Positions 48,561-57,171 of a stretch of DNA of 64,000 bases are shown here, piece by piece. Every line of letters begins with the position of its first letter. Positions within the stretch are counted from its first letter, which is position 1. Both the position numbers and the translations under genes were made by a program. The stretch covers positions 1 to 64,000 of the forward strand of contig NZ_SMOD01000001.1 in assembly GCF_004353905.1 (NCBI RefSeq), read 5' to 3'. Source of the stretch: Paraburkholderia guartelaensis. Its GTDB lineage: Bacteria > Pseudomonadota > Gammaproteobacteria > Burkholderiales > Burkholderiaceae. The notes below the pieces were generated by a model. That model was given only the letters and a program-made list of their open reading frames with translations, searched no databases and was not told the origin of the DNA.

Positions 48561-49463
48561 ATGGCCGACAAGGAACCGAACTGGGAGTGGTACCGGAGCT
48601 TTCTGCAGGTCCTGGAAAGCGGCTCGCTCTCGGCGGCCGCCCGCGCGCTGGGCATCACGCAGCCGACCGTCGGGCGCCACGTCGAAAGTCTGGAGGCGGC
48701 GCTGGGACTCACGCTGTTTACCCGCTCGTCCGACGGGTTCTCGCCGACCGAGGCGGCGAATGAGTTGCGGCCGTACGCCGTCGGCCTTGCGATGACCTCG
48801 GCAGCATTGCGCCGCGCGGCGAGCGGTCACGGCTCGGGCGTGCGCGGGACCGTGCGGCTGACGGCAAGCGAAGTCATCGGCGTCGAGGTCTTGCCGCCGA
48901 TCCTGGCGGCGCTGCGCCACGAATATCCGGAGCTGAGGATCGAACTCGTGCTGTCAAACAGGGCGGACGACCTGCTGCGTCGTGAAGCGGACATTGCGAT
49001 ACGCATGTTCCGGCCAGTGCAGGAGGCGCTGATTGCCAAACGTGTTGGCGCGATCGACGTCGGGCTGCATGCCCACGAACGATATCTGGCGCTTCATGGC
49101 GTGCCGAAGTCGATGAAAGAGCTGACGCGCCATTCGATCATCGGCTTCGATCACGAGAACGCGTTCATTCGTTCGGTTCAGCCCAGGTTCGCAGCGTACA
49201 GCCGTCATAACTTTGCATTTCGCGCCGACAGCGACCTTGCCCAGTTGGCCGCGATACGCGCTGGATTCGGCATCGGCGGGTGCCAGTCGCCGTTGGCGGC
49301 AAGAGACCCGAAGCTGGTTCGCGTTCTGCGCGACGAGTTCTCGCTGAGTCTGGATACGTGGGTCGCCATGCATGAGGATCTGCGCACGAGTGCGCGTTGC
49401 ACCGTAACTTTTGCGGCGCTGGCGTCGGGGCTTAGTGCTTATATACAAGGACAAGGCGCGTAA
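48561..49463 (+). CDS. LysR-family transcriptional regulator
   Basis: 300 residues: winged helix (1-62, SLSAAARALGITQPTVGRHVESLEAALG) and a substrate-binding domain. Divergent from the SDR gene, which it probably regulates through the inverted repeat at 48516. Ends eight bases from the convergent LysR gene. Confidence 0.92.
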   Translation: MADKEPNWEWYRSFLQVLESGSLSAAARALGITQPTVGRHVESLEAALGLTLFTRSSDGFSPTEAANELRPYAVGLAMTSAALRRAASGHGSGVRGTVRLTASEVIGVEVLPPILAALRHEYPELRIELVLSNRADDLLRREADIAIRMFRPVQEALIAKRVGAIDVGLHAHERYLALHGVPKSMKELTRHSIIGFDHENAFIRSVQPRFAAYSRHNFAFRADSDLAQLAAIRAGFGIGGCQSPLAARDPKLVRVLRDEFSLSLDTWVAMHEDLRTSARCTVTFAALASGLSAYIQGQGA

Positions 49464-49471
49464 CGATTGCC

Positions 49472-50395
49472 TCAACGCGGCGCACGGCCTGCGCGCGCAT
49501 ACGAAGCGAGCATCGTCGCGAGTTCCTGTGCGGCAGGCGTGAGCGGCACGGCCGCGCGCTGCAGCAAACAGACCTGCTGCGCCGCGGGCCGCTCGGCGAT
49601 CTTGATGCGCGCAAGCCGTTCGGCAAACGGGCCGCGCGTGGCGACCACCGACGACTCCAGCGCGAGACAGTCTGTCTCGCTGACCCAATGCAGCGTTTCG
49701 AAGAGCCCTTCCACCGTCGCGACGATGCGCGGCGGTGGCAGGCCGTGGTCGGTGAAGAACGTCGTGAGCCGGCTCGAAGCGAACGCGTCGGCAATATTGG
49801 GCGAGCGAGTTGCGAGCCAGTCGCAGTGCGCGAGCGCGCGCAGCGTGCGCGCCCCGGCCTTCGGATGATCGCGGCGGCAGACGACCACCGGGTCCGACGG
49901 GTAAAGCTCCGTCACCGAAAGATCGGTCGTATCGGTCTGGTCCGAAACGAGTGCGAGCGCGAAATCGAGCGTGCCTTCGCGTATCCACGAAATCATCATG
50001 CGCGACGTTCCCGTGCGCAGACGCAGCGCCACGCGCGGAAACCGCTTGCTGTACTGCCCGAGCACGGGCACGAGCGCGTCCATGAGCGGGTCGGTCGTCA
50101 GGCCAAACGCCACCTCGCCCGCGTAGTCGCCGCGCAGTTGCTGCGCCTCTTCGCTCGCGCGCTCGCATTCGCCGAGAATCGATGCCGCTCGCACCAGCAT
50201 GCGCTGCCCGAGCACCGTGAGCGTCACGCCGCGGTTCGTGCGTGTGAGCAGCGGGCCGCCCAGTTCGACTTCGAGATTCTGCAACTGCTGCGTCACGCCG
50301 CTTTGCGCCACGCCGAGCGCGCGCGAGGCAGCACGCACGCTGCCGCGCTGGGCGACGGCGACGAAGACGCGCAACTGGGAGAGCGTGAGACTCAT
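49472..50395 (-). CDS. LysR-family transcriptional regulator of amino-acid binding protein locus
   Basis: 307 residues, winged helix MSLTLSQLRVFVAVAQRGSVRAASRALGVAQSGVTQQLQNLE and a CynR/GltC-like effector domain (LDFALALVSDQTDTTDLSV). The ATG at 50395 begins the DNA-binding domain; a frame reaching 50431 adds a short polar leader and is possible. Divergent from the amino-acid binding protein and M14 deacylase genes, the probable targets. Confidence 0.9.
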   Translation of the reverse strand: MSLTLSQLRVFVAVAQRGSVRAASRALGVAQSGVTQQLQNLEVELGGPLLTRTNRGVTLTVLGQRMLVRAASILGECERASEEAQQLRGDYAGEVAFGLTTDPLMDALVPVLGQYSKRFPRVALRLRTGTSRMMISWIREGTLDFALALVSDQTDTTDLSVTELYPSDPVVVCRRDHPKAGARTLRALAHCDWLATRSPNIADAFASSRLTTFFTDHGLPPPRIVATVEGLFETLHWVSETDCLALESSVVATRGPFAERLARIKIAERPAAQQVCLLQRAAVPLTPAAQELATMLASYARAGRAPR

Positions 50396-50528
50396 GGGCG
50401 ATGATCGGCTGCGATCGGTGGAAGTGATCATGATAGACGAATTCGAGCTTTTCCCGAACGCAACGTCGTCCTACCATCGGACGGGCAGGAGACCCTCACT
50501 TTCCCTCGCCGTTCATCGTGCGCTCATC

Positions 50529-51299
50529 ATGAAAAAAATCCCGTCGATCCTTCTTTCCCTCGCGCTGGCCCTAAGCAGCAGTGCCTTCGCGCGCGAGGGC
50601 GACACCGTGCGCCTCGGCATCGATCCGACCTATCCGCCGATGGACGCCAAGGCGCCCGACGGCTCGCTCAAAGGCTTCGACGTCGATCTCGGCAACGAGA
50701 TTTGCCGCCGCATTCAAGCGCATTGCCAGTGGGTCGAGCTGGAGTTTTCGGGCATGATCCCGGCGCTGCAGGCGCGCAAGATCGACGCGATCATGTCGTC
50801 GATGGCGATCACGGCGAAGCGCGAGCAGCAAATTCTCTTCACGTCGAAGCTGTTCCAGTTCAAGTCGCGGCTCGTCGCGCGCAAGGGCGCCTCGTTCGGC
50901 GCTACCGCGCAGTCGCTGGCCGGCAAGTCGGTGGGCGTGCAGGCGGGCACGCAGTTCGAGACGTATGCGCTCGCGAACTGGGCGCCGGCGGGCGTGCATG
51001 TCGTCACCTACAAGAGCCAGGACGAAGTGTTCGCCGACCTCGTCAACGGGCGGCTCGATGCCGCGCTGCTGGGCTACGTCGAAGCCGACTACGGATTCCT
51101 GCGCACGCCGCAGGGTAACGGTTTCGCGTTTGCCGGCGGCCCGATTTCGATGGGCGACCGCGGCACGGGCATCGGCATGCGTAAGGACGAAACGGCGCTG
51201 CAAGCGCAGATGAACGACGCGATCGCGTCCATGCTCAAGGACGGCACCTACGCGCAGATCGCGCATCGCTATTTCGACTTCGATCCGTACGGCAACTGA
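50529..51299 (+). CDS. Cationic amino acid-type periplasmic binding protein
   Basis: 256 residues with signal peptide (cleavage near AFA-R, residue 22) and the SBP_bac_3 fold: RLGIDPTYPPMDAKAPDGSLKGFDVDLGNEICRR, SGMIPALQARKIDAIMSSMAITAKREQQILFT and GIGMRKDE. This is the HisJ/ArgT/LAO type that binds Lys, Arg, ornithine or His. No permease or ATPase is adjacent, so it must use a distant transporter. It is followed by an M14 deacylase after 46 bases. Confidence 0.92.
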   Translation: MKKIPSILLSLALALSSSAFAREGDTVRLGIDPTYPPMDAKAPDGSLKGFDVDLGNEICRRIQAHCQWVELEFSGMIPALQARKIDAIMSSMAITAKREQQILFTSKLFQFKSRLVARKGASFGATAQSLAGKSVGVQAGTQFETYALANWAPAGVHVVTYKSQDEVFADLVNGRLDAALLGYVEADYGFLRTPQGNGFAFAGGPISMGDRGTGIGMRKDETALQAQMNDAIASMLKDGTYAQIAHRYFDFDPYGN

Positions 51300-51345
51300 G
51301 CGGAAACTGAGCCGCAGCACACATTTTTGAAACCGTATTGAATTC

Positions 51346-52464
51346 ATGAACCAGCAATCGATTCCGCTCCTGAGCGCCACGCCGGGCACGCACCGCGAAC
51401 TGACCAGCTTCCATTTCGGCCCCGCCGACGCGCCCCAGAAGGTCTATATCCAGGCGTCGCTGCACGCCGACGAAACGCCCGCCATGCTGACGGCCGTGTT
51501 GTTGCGTGCGCAACTTGCCAAGCTCGAAGCGCAAGGCGCGCTCGCCGCGCAGGTGGTGCTCGTGCCGCTCGCCAATCCCGTGGGCCTGAACCAGCACGTG
51601 CTCGGCCAGTTCATCGGCCGGTTCGATCTTGCGAGCGGCAAGAACTTCAACCGCCATTTCCACGCGTTTCCGAAGCTGCTCGCGCGCGCGAAAGAGACGC
51701 TCGGCGCGGACGTCGACCGCAACCGCGAGTTGATCCGGCAACTGATGCGCGAAGCACTGGACGCGCAGGAGCCGCTCACGGAATTCGATTCGCTCCAGTT
51801 GGCGCTGCTCAGGCTCTCGCACGACGCCGATCTCATCATCGACCTGCATTGCTCGCTCGAGGCGGTCATGCACGTGTACACGAGCGAGGCCGGCTGGCCC
51901 GATGTCGAGCCGCTGGCCCGCTACCTCGGCTCGCGCGCGCAACTGCTCGCCACCGACTCGGGCGCGCAGGCGTTCGACGAGGCGCATAGCCTGCTGTGGT
52001 GGCAACTGCGTCAACAGATGCCGGCCACGCAGCCCGTGCCCGCCGGACCTACTGCGGTGACGATCGAGTGCCGTGGCCAGCGCGACGTGTCGTGGGAAAG
52101 CGCGCAGCAGGACGCCGACGCGCTGATCGACTATCTGCGCTGGCGCGGTGCGCTCACCGGCGGCGAGGTGAAGCCGCTGCCGGAACTGCTGATGCCGGCC
52201 ACGCCGCTCGCCGGGAGCGCGCAATTCTATGCGCCGCGCAGCGGCATTCTCGTGCACCGCGCGAAAATCGGCGACTGGATCCGCGAGAACGACCCGCTCT
52301 TCGATATCGTCGATCCGATGACGGGCGACACGACGACGGTGAAGAGCACCGCGGAAGGCGTTTTCTATATGCGAAGGGCGATTCGCTTCGTTACGGCCGG
52401 CGCGCCGCTCGGACGCGTCACGGGCACGCGTCCGATACGCAGCGGCGTGCTGCTGGGGGCTTGA
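51346..52464 (+). CDS. M14-family succinylglutamate desuccinylase/aspartoacylase-like enzyme
   Basis: 372 residues without a signal peptide. AstE/AspA-type zinc deacylase with H40-A-D-E43 (HxxE), N102-R103, H168 in DLHCS and catalytic Glu in TIECRG (E241). A C-terminal domain (about 270-365, with GILVHRAKIGDWIRENDPLFDIVD) resembles a biotinyl/lipoyl barrel, as in ectoine-type deacylases such as DoeB. It removes an acyl group from an N-acyl amino acid; substrate unknown. Probably co-transcribed with the binding protein. Confidence 0.88.
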   Translation: MNQQSIPLLSATPGTHRELTSFHFGPADAPQKVYIQASLHADETPAMLTAVLLRAQLAKLEAQGALAAQVVLVPLANPVGLNQHVLGQFIGRFDLASGKNFNRHFHAFPKLLARAKETLGADVDRNRELIRQLMREALDAQEPLTEFDSLQLALLRLSHDADLIIDLHCSLEAVMHVYTSEAGWPDVEPLARYLGSRAQLLATDSGAQAFDEAHSLLWWQLRQQMPATQPVPAGPTAVTIECRGQRDVSWESAQQDADALIDYLRWRGALTGGEVKPLPELLMPATPLAGSAQFYAPRSGILVHRAKIGDWIRENDPLFDIVDPMTGDTTTVKSTAEGVFYMRRAIRFVTAGAPLGRVTGTRPIRSGVLLGA

Positions 52465-52479
52465 GGGGCAGGGTTCGCG

Positions 52480-53721
52480 TCAGGCGTGCCGCGCTTTGTC
52501 CATCGGCACGATGACGCGCACCCAGAGCCCGCCCTCGGGATGATTGCCGATCTTGAGCTTCGCGTTGCACAGGCGTGCCAGGCGCCGGACGATCGACAGG
52601 CCCATGCCCCAATGCGAGTCGAGCCGGAGGCTCGCTGCGCGCGAGGCAGGCAACGGCGACGCCGGCGCGCCGCCCTCGGACAGACTCGCGGCTACACCTT
52701 CGCCGTGATCCCGCACGCTCAAGGTCCACGAGCGCGGCCCGCGCGCCGTGCAGATTTCGATGGGCGGCTTGCCGTGCGCGTGCGCATTGCCCACGAGATT
52801 GTCGACGAGCCGCACGAGTGCGGAACGCGGCAGCGCAAACGCCTCGCCGGCGTCGAGGCGCAGCACGATGCTCGCGTCCGCGTTCGCGCCATAGACGAAG
52901 CGGTCTTTCAGATACGCGTCCACGTTTATGGGCGCATGATTCGCGCCGCCCTGGCCGGCCGTGTCGACGAACTGCCGCGCGAGGTCCTGGAAGAGATCGA
53001 TGTCCTCGACGAGGGCCACGCGCAAGTTCCAGCGCGTGACGTTCATGGCGTAGGCGCGCAACCGCGCAACCCGTGACTCGGTCTGCCGCAGGAAAGCGGC
53101 GAAGGTGGCCGACTGATCTTCGAGCGCGCCGCTGCGGCGGCACAACATCTCGCCGATTGCGCGGGCGAGGCCATGCAGCTTGCGCGGGCAGTCCACGAGC
53201 GCGAGCGCGGGTGCCGGGCCGTCGCCGGTCGTCGCGACGCGCAGGGTGGCGATCATGGCGAGCAGATCGTGGCGCACTGTCCGCAGCCACCAGGCGCGCA
53301 GCGCGAACAGCAGCACGCAGAGCGCCAGCATCAGCGCCGCGAATCGCGCGTCGAACCCGCGGGCGGCCATCTTCAGGCGCGTGACGCCGGACGAGCAGGC
53401 TTCGCGCAGATAGGCGGCGTTCGACGCCGTCCCGGCATGCGGCGCCCAGATGGCATCGCGCAGATGAGGCGCCACGCCGGGGCCGAGATTGACGATGTCC
53501 GGCTTGATCGACACCAACGGGGCGATCCCACGGACGCTCGCACCTTGTGCGGCCAGTTCCAGTTCCAGTTCGGCGTCCTGCTGCTGGGCGGCGTGGGGCG
53601 CGGAAGCCGGATCGAATGCCGTGTCGCCGAAATTGAGCGGCGAATCCACATCGAAATATCGAAAACCGACTTGCACCAGCATCAACGACGCCATCCACAG
53701 CAGGAATATCCGGGCAAACAC
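52480..53721 (-). CDS. Histidine-kinase-like sensor lacking the His box
   Basis: About 413 residues: TM1 (about 4-20), a periplasmic domain to 125, TM2 (127-147), a HAMP-like helix pair (148-200), a dimerisation-like helix (205-250) and an HATPase domain. The helix reads AAFLRQTESRVARLRAYAM where a kinase has SHELRTPL, so the phospho-acceptor His is missing. ATP-site motifs remain: VDNLVGNAHAHG, DHGEGV and GMGLSIVRRL. The start is uncertain: GTG at 53721 has AAGG eight bases upstream; GTG at 53730 and TTG at 53793 are alternatives. No response regulator is adjacent. Confidence 0.82.
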   Translation of the reverse strand: MFARIFLLWMASLMLVQVGFRYFDVDSPLNFGDTAFDPASAPHAAQQQDAELELELAAQGASVRGIAPLVSIKPDIVNLGPGVAPHLRDAIWAPHAGTASNAAYLREACSSGVTRLKMAARGFDARFAALMLALCVLLFALRAWWLRTVRHDLLAMIATLRVATTGDGPAPALALVDCPRKLHGLARAIGEMLCRRSGALEDQSATFAAFLRQTESRVARLRAYAMNVTRWNLRVALVEDIDLFQDLARQFVDTAGQGGANHAPINVDAYLKDRFVYGANADASIVLRLDAGEAFALPRSALVRLVDNLVGNAHAHGKPPIEICTARGPRSWTLSVRDHGEGVAASLSEGGAPASPLPASRAASLRLDSHWGMGLSIVRRLARLCNAKLKIGNHPEGGLWVRVIVPMDKARHA

Positions 53722-54045
53722 AACAATCACCTTTCTTTTTTTGACATCGAAGTTTCGCTTGCGCCGGCGGGCGCATGGTTGAAATAGCCGCAAATCTGGC
53801 TATGACCCGCATTATCCGCGCATTGCCTGAACTTCTATTCGTGGAAAAGCGCCGGAATTTGCGCCGTTTTTCCCCGTTGAGCGATGCTGGCGGCCTCGCG
53901 TTGTGCAGTATTTGGGAGGTTCGCAGCCGTTGTGGCAGTCCGTCGCATGGCGCTCCGGGGGCTTATATAGCTGGCGGTGGCGTGAGCATTCGGAGTCCTA
54001 GATAAAATCGCTGGACGCCCGAAAGCTCACGCGTGCGGTATCGCC
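53722..54045. other. Region between sensor-like gene and epoxide hydrolase
   Basis: About 320 bases downstream of the epoxide hydrolase and upstream of the sensor-like gene, both leftward. It holds the promoter of the sensor-like gene and possible earlier starts for it. An imperfect GGAAAAGCGC repeat near 53840 was seen but is not a clear terminator. No other gene is supported. Confidence 0.5.
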
Positions 54046-55380
54046 TCAGGCCGGCTGGCGCAGCGTCCTGAAGGTCGCGCGAACTTCTCCCGTGAACGCG
54101 GCAGGCTGCTCCCATGCTGCGAAATGGCCGCCTTTCGGAAGGCGGTTGTAGTGAACCAGCCTCGGGTAGGCGCGTTCCGTCCAGCTCTTCGGCGCGGCGT
54201 AGATTTCGTCCGGGAAGACGCTCACGCCAACCGGCAGCTCCACATGCTTGGGCTCGAAAAAGTTGAGCTTGTTTTCCCAATACAGGCGCGCGGAGGAGAC
54301 CGCCGTCTTCGTCAGCCAATAGAGCGTGACGTTGTCGAGCACATCGTCCTTCGTCAGGCCTTCGGGCTGGCCTGCGAACACGCGCGCGATCATCGCCTGA
54401 CTGCTCGCGTCGTGGTCGAGCATCCATGCAGCGAGGCCGACTGGCGAATCCTGGATCCCGTAGAGCGTCTGCGGGCGATTCGCCATTTCGAGCGCGTAGC
54501 CCAAGCCGTGCTTGTAAAAGTAATCGAGCTGGTCGTACGCGTGCTGTTCCTCCGGCGACAGTCCGGCAGGGGGCGGCGTGCCGTCCTTGAGCGACTTGGC
54601 GACGGCGTCGGGCACGGTGGCGGGCATGTTGGTATGAATGCCTACGAGCCCTGCCGGTTTGAGCAGCGCCAACTGCTCCGTCACGGCATTGCCCCAGTCG
54701 CCCCCTTGCGCGGCGTAGCGCTTGTAGCCGAGCCGGTCCATCAGCACGACCCAGGCGCGAGCGACACGCTGGGGGTCCCAACCGGTCTTCGTCGGTTTGC
54801 CCGAGAAGCCGTAGCCCGGAAGCGAAGGAATGACGACATGGAACGCATCGGATGCGCTCCCGCCATGCGCGGTCGGATTGGTCAGCGGTTCGATGATCTT
54901 CAGTTGCTCGATGACCGAACCGGGCCACCCGTGCGTGACGACGATCGGCAGCGCGTTCTCGTGCTTCGAGCGCACATGGATGAAGTGAATATCGAGCCCG
55001 TCGATTTCCGTGACGTATTGCGGCAGCGAGTTGAGCCGTGCTTCCACCTTGCGCCAGTCGTAGTCGTTGGCCCAGTAGTTGGCGAGCCGTTGCATCGTGG
55101 CGAGCTGCACGCCTTGCGAGGCGTCGTCGACCGTTTCGCGCTCGGGCCATTGCGTCGCGACAATGCGGCGGCGCAGGTCGGTCAGCGACGCTTCCGGGGC
55201 ATGCACGCGAAGCGGACGAATCGAAGACGGGTCGCCGGCGGCAATCTGCGTGAGTCCGCCGGCGGACGGCTTCGATTCCGCGAAGGCGAACCGGCTCATT
55301 GCGGCGCCTGCAAGCGTGACGGCAGCGGCGCCGATGAAGCGCCGGCGCGAAAGGGGCGTGGGGTGAAGATCGTTAGACAT
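54046..55380 (-). CDS. Tat-exported epoxide hydrolase
   Basis: 444 residues. A twin-arginine signal SRRRFIGAA (10-18) ends near AFAES. Then the epoxide-hydrolase N-terminal domain (about 45-150, IRPLRVHAPEASLTDLRRRIVATQWP) and an alpha/beta fold with HGWPGS (oxyanion hole), GGDWG (nucleophile Asp) and GGHFAAWEQP (catalytic His). It opens epoxides to diols in the periplasm. The ATG at 55380 matches the signal peptide. The ohrR gene lies upstream, on the same strand. Confidence 0.92.
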   Translation of the reverse strand: MSNDLHPTPLSRRRFIGAAAVTLAGAAMSRFAFAESKPSAGGLTQIAAGDPSSIRPLRVHAPEASLTDLRRRIVATQWPERETVDDASQGVQLATMQRLANYWANDYDWRKVEARLNSLPQYVTEIDGLDIHFIHVRSKHENALPIVVTHGWPGSVIEQLKIIEPLTNPTAHGGSASDAFHVVIPSLPGYGFSGKPTKTGWDPQRVARAWVVLMDRLGYKRYAAQGGDWGNAVTEQLALLKPAGLVGIHTNMPATVPDAVAKSLKDGTPPPAGLSPEEQHAYDQLDYFYKHGLGYALEMANRPQTLYGIQDSPVGLAAWMLDHDASSQAMIARVFAGQPEGLTKDDVLDNVTLYWLTKTAVSSARLYWENKLNFFEPKHVELPVGVSVFPDEIYAAPKSWTERAYPRLVHYNRLPKGGHFAAWEQPAAFTGEVRATFRTLRQPA

Positions 55381-55525
55381 ATCGATTCCTGATGACGATG
55401 TTGGAGAGTGGCGCGCAGGAAGCATTGGACGTGCGCATGCCTTTCCCCAACTACAATATGGGTTGTAGTACTAACTATTAGTGATCGAAGCCGGCGCGCG
55501 GAAACTGTGCGCGTCGCTGCGACGG

Positions 55526-55993
55526 CTATTCGGTGTCGAGTGAACGAATCAGATTGGCGCGCAGGTTCACGATCGCCCTTTGCAGTTTCATGAATTCGTC
55601 GTGACCCAGCCCAGTCGCATCGGTGAGATCCGCGATTTTCAGGCTCTTTTCACGCAGCTTCCGGCCGCTGGCCGTCAGGCTCACACGCACCTGACGCTCA
55701 TCCTCAGGATCGCGTCGCCGCTGCACATACCCCATCGCTTCGAGCTTTTTCAGCATGGGCGTCAGCGTGTTCGATTCGAGAAAGAGCTTCTCGCCCAGGC
55801 CGCTCACCGTCTGGTTGTCCTGCTCCCAGAGCGCGATGATCGCGATGTACTGCGGATAGGTCAGCCCGAGTTCGTCCAGGATCGGCTTGTACGCCTTGCC
55901 GAACGCCAGATTGGTCGAGTAGACCGCGAAGCAAAGGTAGTCTGCGAGCGGCGCGGGCGTGGCGCCCTGCGCCGGGTGGTCCGTCGATTTCAT
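55526..55993 (-). CDS. ohrR: OhrR peroxide-sensing MarR regulator
   Basis: 155 residues. MarR winged helix with [20 protein letters not shown] containing reactive C21, the single Cys of OhrR that organic hydroperoxides oxidise to release DNA, plus [35 protein letters not shown]. Start ATG 55993 has AGAGG six bases upstream. Represses ohr, encoded 470 bases upstream, and probably itself; a matching palindrome lies 48 bases before the start. Confidence 0.95.
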   Translation of the reverse strand: MKSTDHPAQGATPAPLADYLCFAVYSTNLAFGKAYKPILDELGLTYPQYIAIIALWEQDNQTVSGLGEKLFLESNTLTPMLKKLEAMGYVQRRRDPEDERQVRVSLTASGRKLREKSLKIADLTDATGLGHDEFMKLQRAIVNLRANLIRSLDTE

Positions 55994-56040
55994 GGTCATC
56001 CTCTACAGGCAAAGGCCTCAATGGCTCGCAAACTTGAATA

Positions 56041-56054
56041 AATCGCTTGCGATT
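56041..56054. promoter_or_regulatory. Candidate OhrR operator before ohrR
   Basis: AATCGC-TT-GCGATT, six-base inverted arms. The same half-site occurs in both repeats upstream of ohr, so OhrR probably binds all three. Confidence 0.65.
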
Positions 56055-56132
56055 ATATCGTAGGCCGACACCGGTTCCGCCGTACATCGCCATCGCGATG
56101 CCCGGCGAAACAGCCACGACGCGGTGGCGCAA

Positions 56133-56402
56133 TCAATGGTGGGCGAAGAGGCTGTTTCGCTCCATTGCGACGCGGCTGCCCGCGTCCGAGTTCGCATCGG
56201 CCATGCCGCCGTATGCCGTTGCCGCCGTGCCGCTTTCGGCGCGCTCGGCGGCGAGCGTTTGCACGCTCTGGCCGCGTTGCGATGCCGGTGCGCCGACTTC
56301 GGGCCGATAGGACGGGGCCGGGCCGTAGCCGCTGGCGAATGCGGGGGCGGCTGCGCCGACAGAAAGGGCGATGAGGAGCTTGGCGATGAATTGGGTCTTC
56401 AT
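56133..56402 (-). CDS. DUF4148 secreted protein
   Basis: 89 residues with signal peptide MKTQFIAKLLIALSVGAAAPAFA and a short Gly/Ala-rich mature part with SGTAATAYGGMADANSDAGSR, the DUF4148 pattern common in Burkholderia. These small periplasmic proteins are of unknown role. It lies between ohr and ohrR on the same strand, so may be in the peroxide regulon. Confidence 0.8.
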   Translation of the reverse strand: MKTQFIAKLLIALSVGAAAPAFASGYGPAPSYRPEVGAPASQRGQSVQTLAAERAESGTAATAYGGMADANSDAGSRVAMERNSLFAHH

Positions 56403-56464
56403 GATCGGATCTCGCTAGGTAAATTGCAGTGAATTTGGGTGAAAGAGTGGATTGCGTTTGCCGC

Positions 56465-56911
56465 TTACGCGGTGACGACGGTCAGGCTCACGTCGATGTT
56501 GCCGTGCACGGCCTTCGAGTACGGGCAGATCTGATGGGCGCTGCGCGCGATGGCCTCGGCCACGTTTTGCTCGACGCCCGGCAGCGTGACCGTGAAGTGC
56601 GCGCCGAGGAACCAGGCGGCGCCGGTCTGGCCGATATCGACCTGAATGTCCACCGAAGCGTCCGCCGGCAGGGTGACTTTCTTCAGCGAGGCCGCGATGC
56701 TGAGCGCGGAGATGTAGCAGGCCGACCATGCGCCGGCGAACAGCTGCTCGGCGCGCGGGTGCGGTTCGCTCGCGACGATGTCGAGGGTTTCGCCGCTCGA
56801 AGACGACAGGTGGAGGTCGACCACGCCAAATTCGCCACGTTGGGCGGCCGGGTCGTGATTGATGGTGGTGTGGGTGTTGCCCGAGAACAGCACTTTGTCG
56901 ATCGTTGCCAT
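56465..56911 (-). CDS. ohr: Organic hydroperoxide resistance protein Ohr
   Basis: 148 residues, OsmC/Ohr fold. Peroxidatic C65 (AWSACYISAL) and resolving C129 (HQICPYSK). It reduces organic hydroperoxides using lipoyl thiols in the cytosol. Two tandem OhrR-like operators lie 42-66 and 99-123 bases upstream of the ATG, and ohrR lies downstream. Confidence 0.95.
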   Translation of the reverse strand: MATIDKVLFSGNTHTTINHDPAAQRGEFGVVDLHLSSSSGETLDIVASEPHPRAEQLFAGAWSACYISALSIAASLKKVTLPADASVDIQVDIGQTGAAWFLGAHFTVTLPGVEQNVAEAIARSAHQICPYSKAVHGNIDVSLTVVTA

Positions 56912-56953
56912 GTTGCGCTCCTTGATGGATTTCAGGGTTCGGTGGTATGCGTC

Positions 56954-56977
56954 GCATAAGATCGAATCGCATGCGAT
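56954..56977. promoter_or_regulatory. OhrR operator repeat 1 upstream of ohr
   Basis: A 24-base unit starting GCATAAGAT and ending in the palindrome ATCGCATGCGAT (56966-56977). It agrees at 21 of 24 positions with the unit at 57011. The core matches the site before ohrR. Confidence 0.7.
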
Positions 56978-57010
56978 GCATATTGGACGAGAAATTTCAC
57001 CGTGTCAAGC

Positions 57011-57034
57011 GCATAAGATTAAATCGCATACGAT
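57011..57034. promoter_or_regulatory. OhrR operator repeat 2 upstream of ohr
   Basis: Second 24-base unit, GCATAAGAT then AAATCGCATACGATTT (palindrome 57021-57036). It lies exactly 57 bases from repeat 1 in direct orientation. Confidence 0.65.
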
Positions 57035-57120
57035 TTATATGGGGCTGCTTCGATGGGGGATCGGTCGCTAAAACCTTACCGATCGATTTAGCCGTCGCTT
57101 TCGATCGCGCCCCTTTTTTT

Positions 57121-57144
57121 GCCGGCACTCGTGGGAGTGCCGGC
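57121..57144 (-). other. Strong hairpin downstream of osmC-like gene
   Basis: GCCGGCACTC and GAGTGCCGGC form a perfect ten-base stem with a GTGG loop, 28 bases past the stop of the leftward osmC-like gene. In that transcript it is followed by an A run instead of a U run (the plus strand has eight T before the stem). It may be a terminator of unusual form or a 3' stability hairpin protecting the OsmC message from the ohr promoter region. Confidence 0.5.
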
Positions 57145-57171
57145 CGGGCCGCCTTTGACTTTCGCCAGCCG

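Noticed and set aside
53820..53880. GGAAAAGCGC and complementary GCGCCG-TTTTTCC near the epoxide hydrolase end
   Set aside because: Arms do not pair without bulges and lie too far from the stop to be a convincing terminator.
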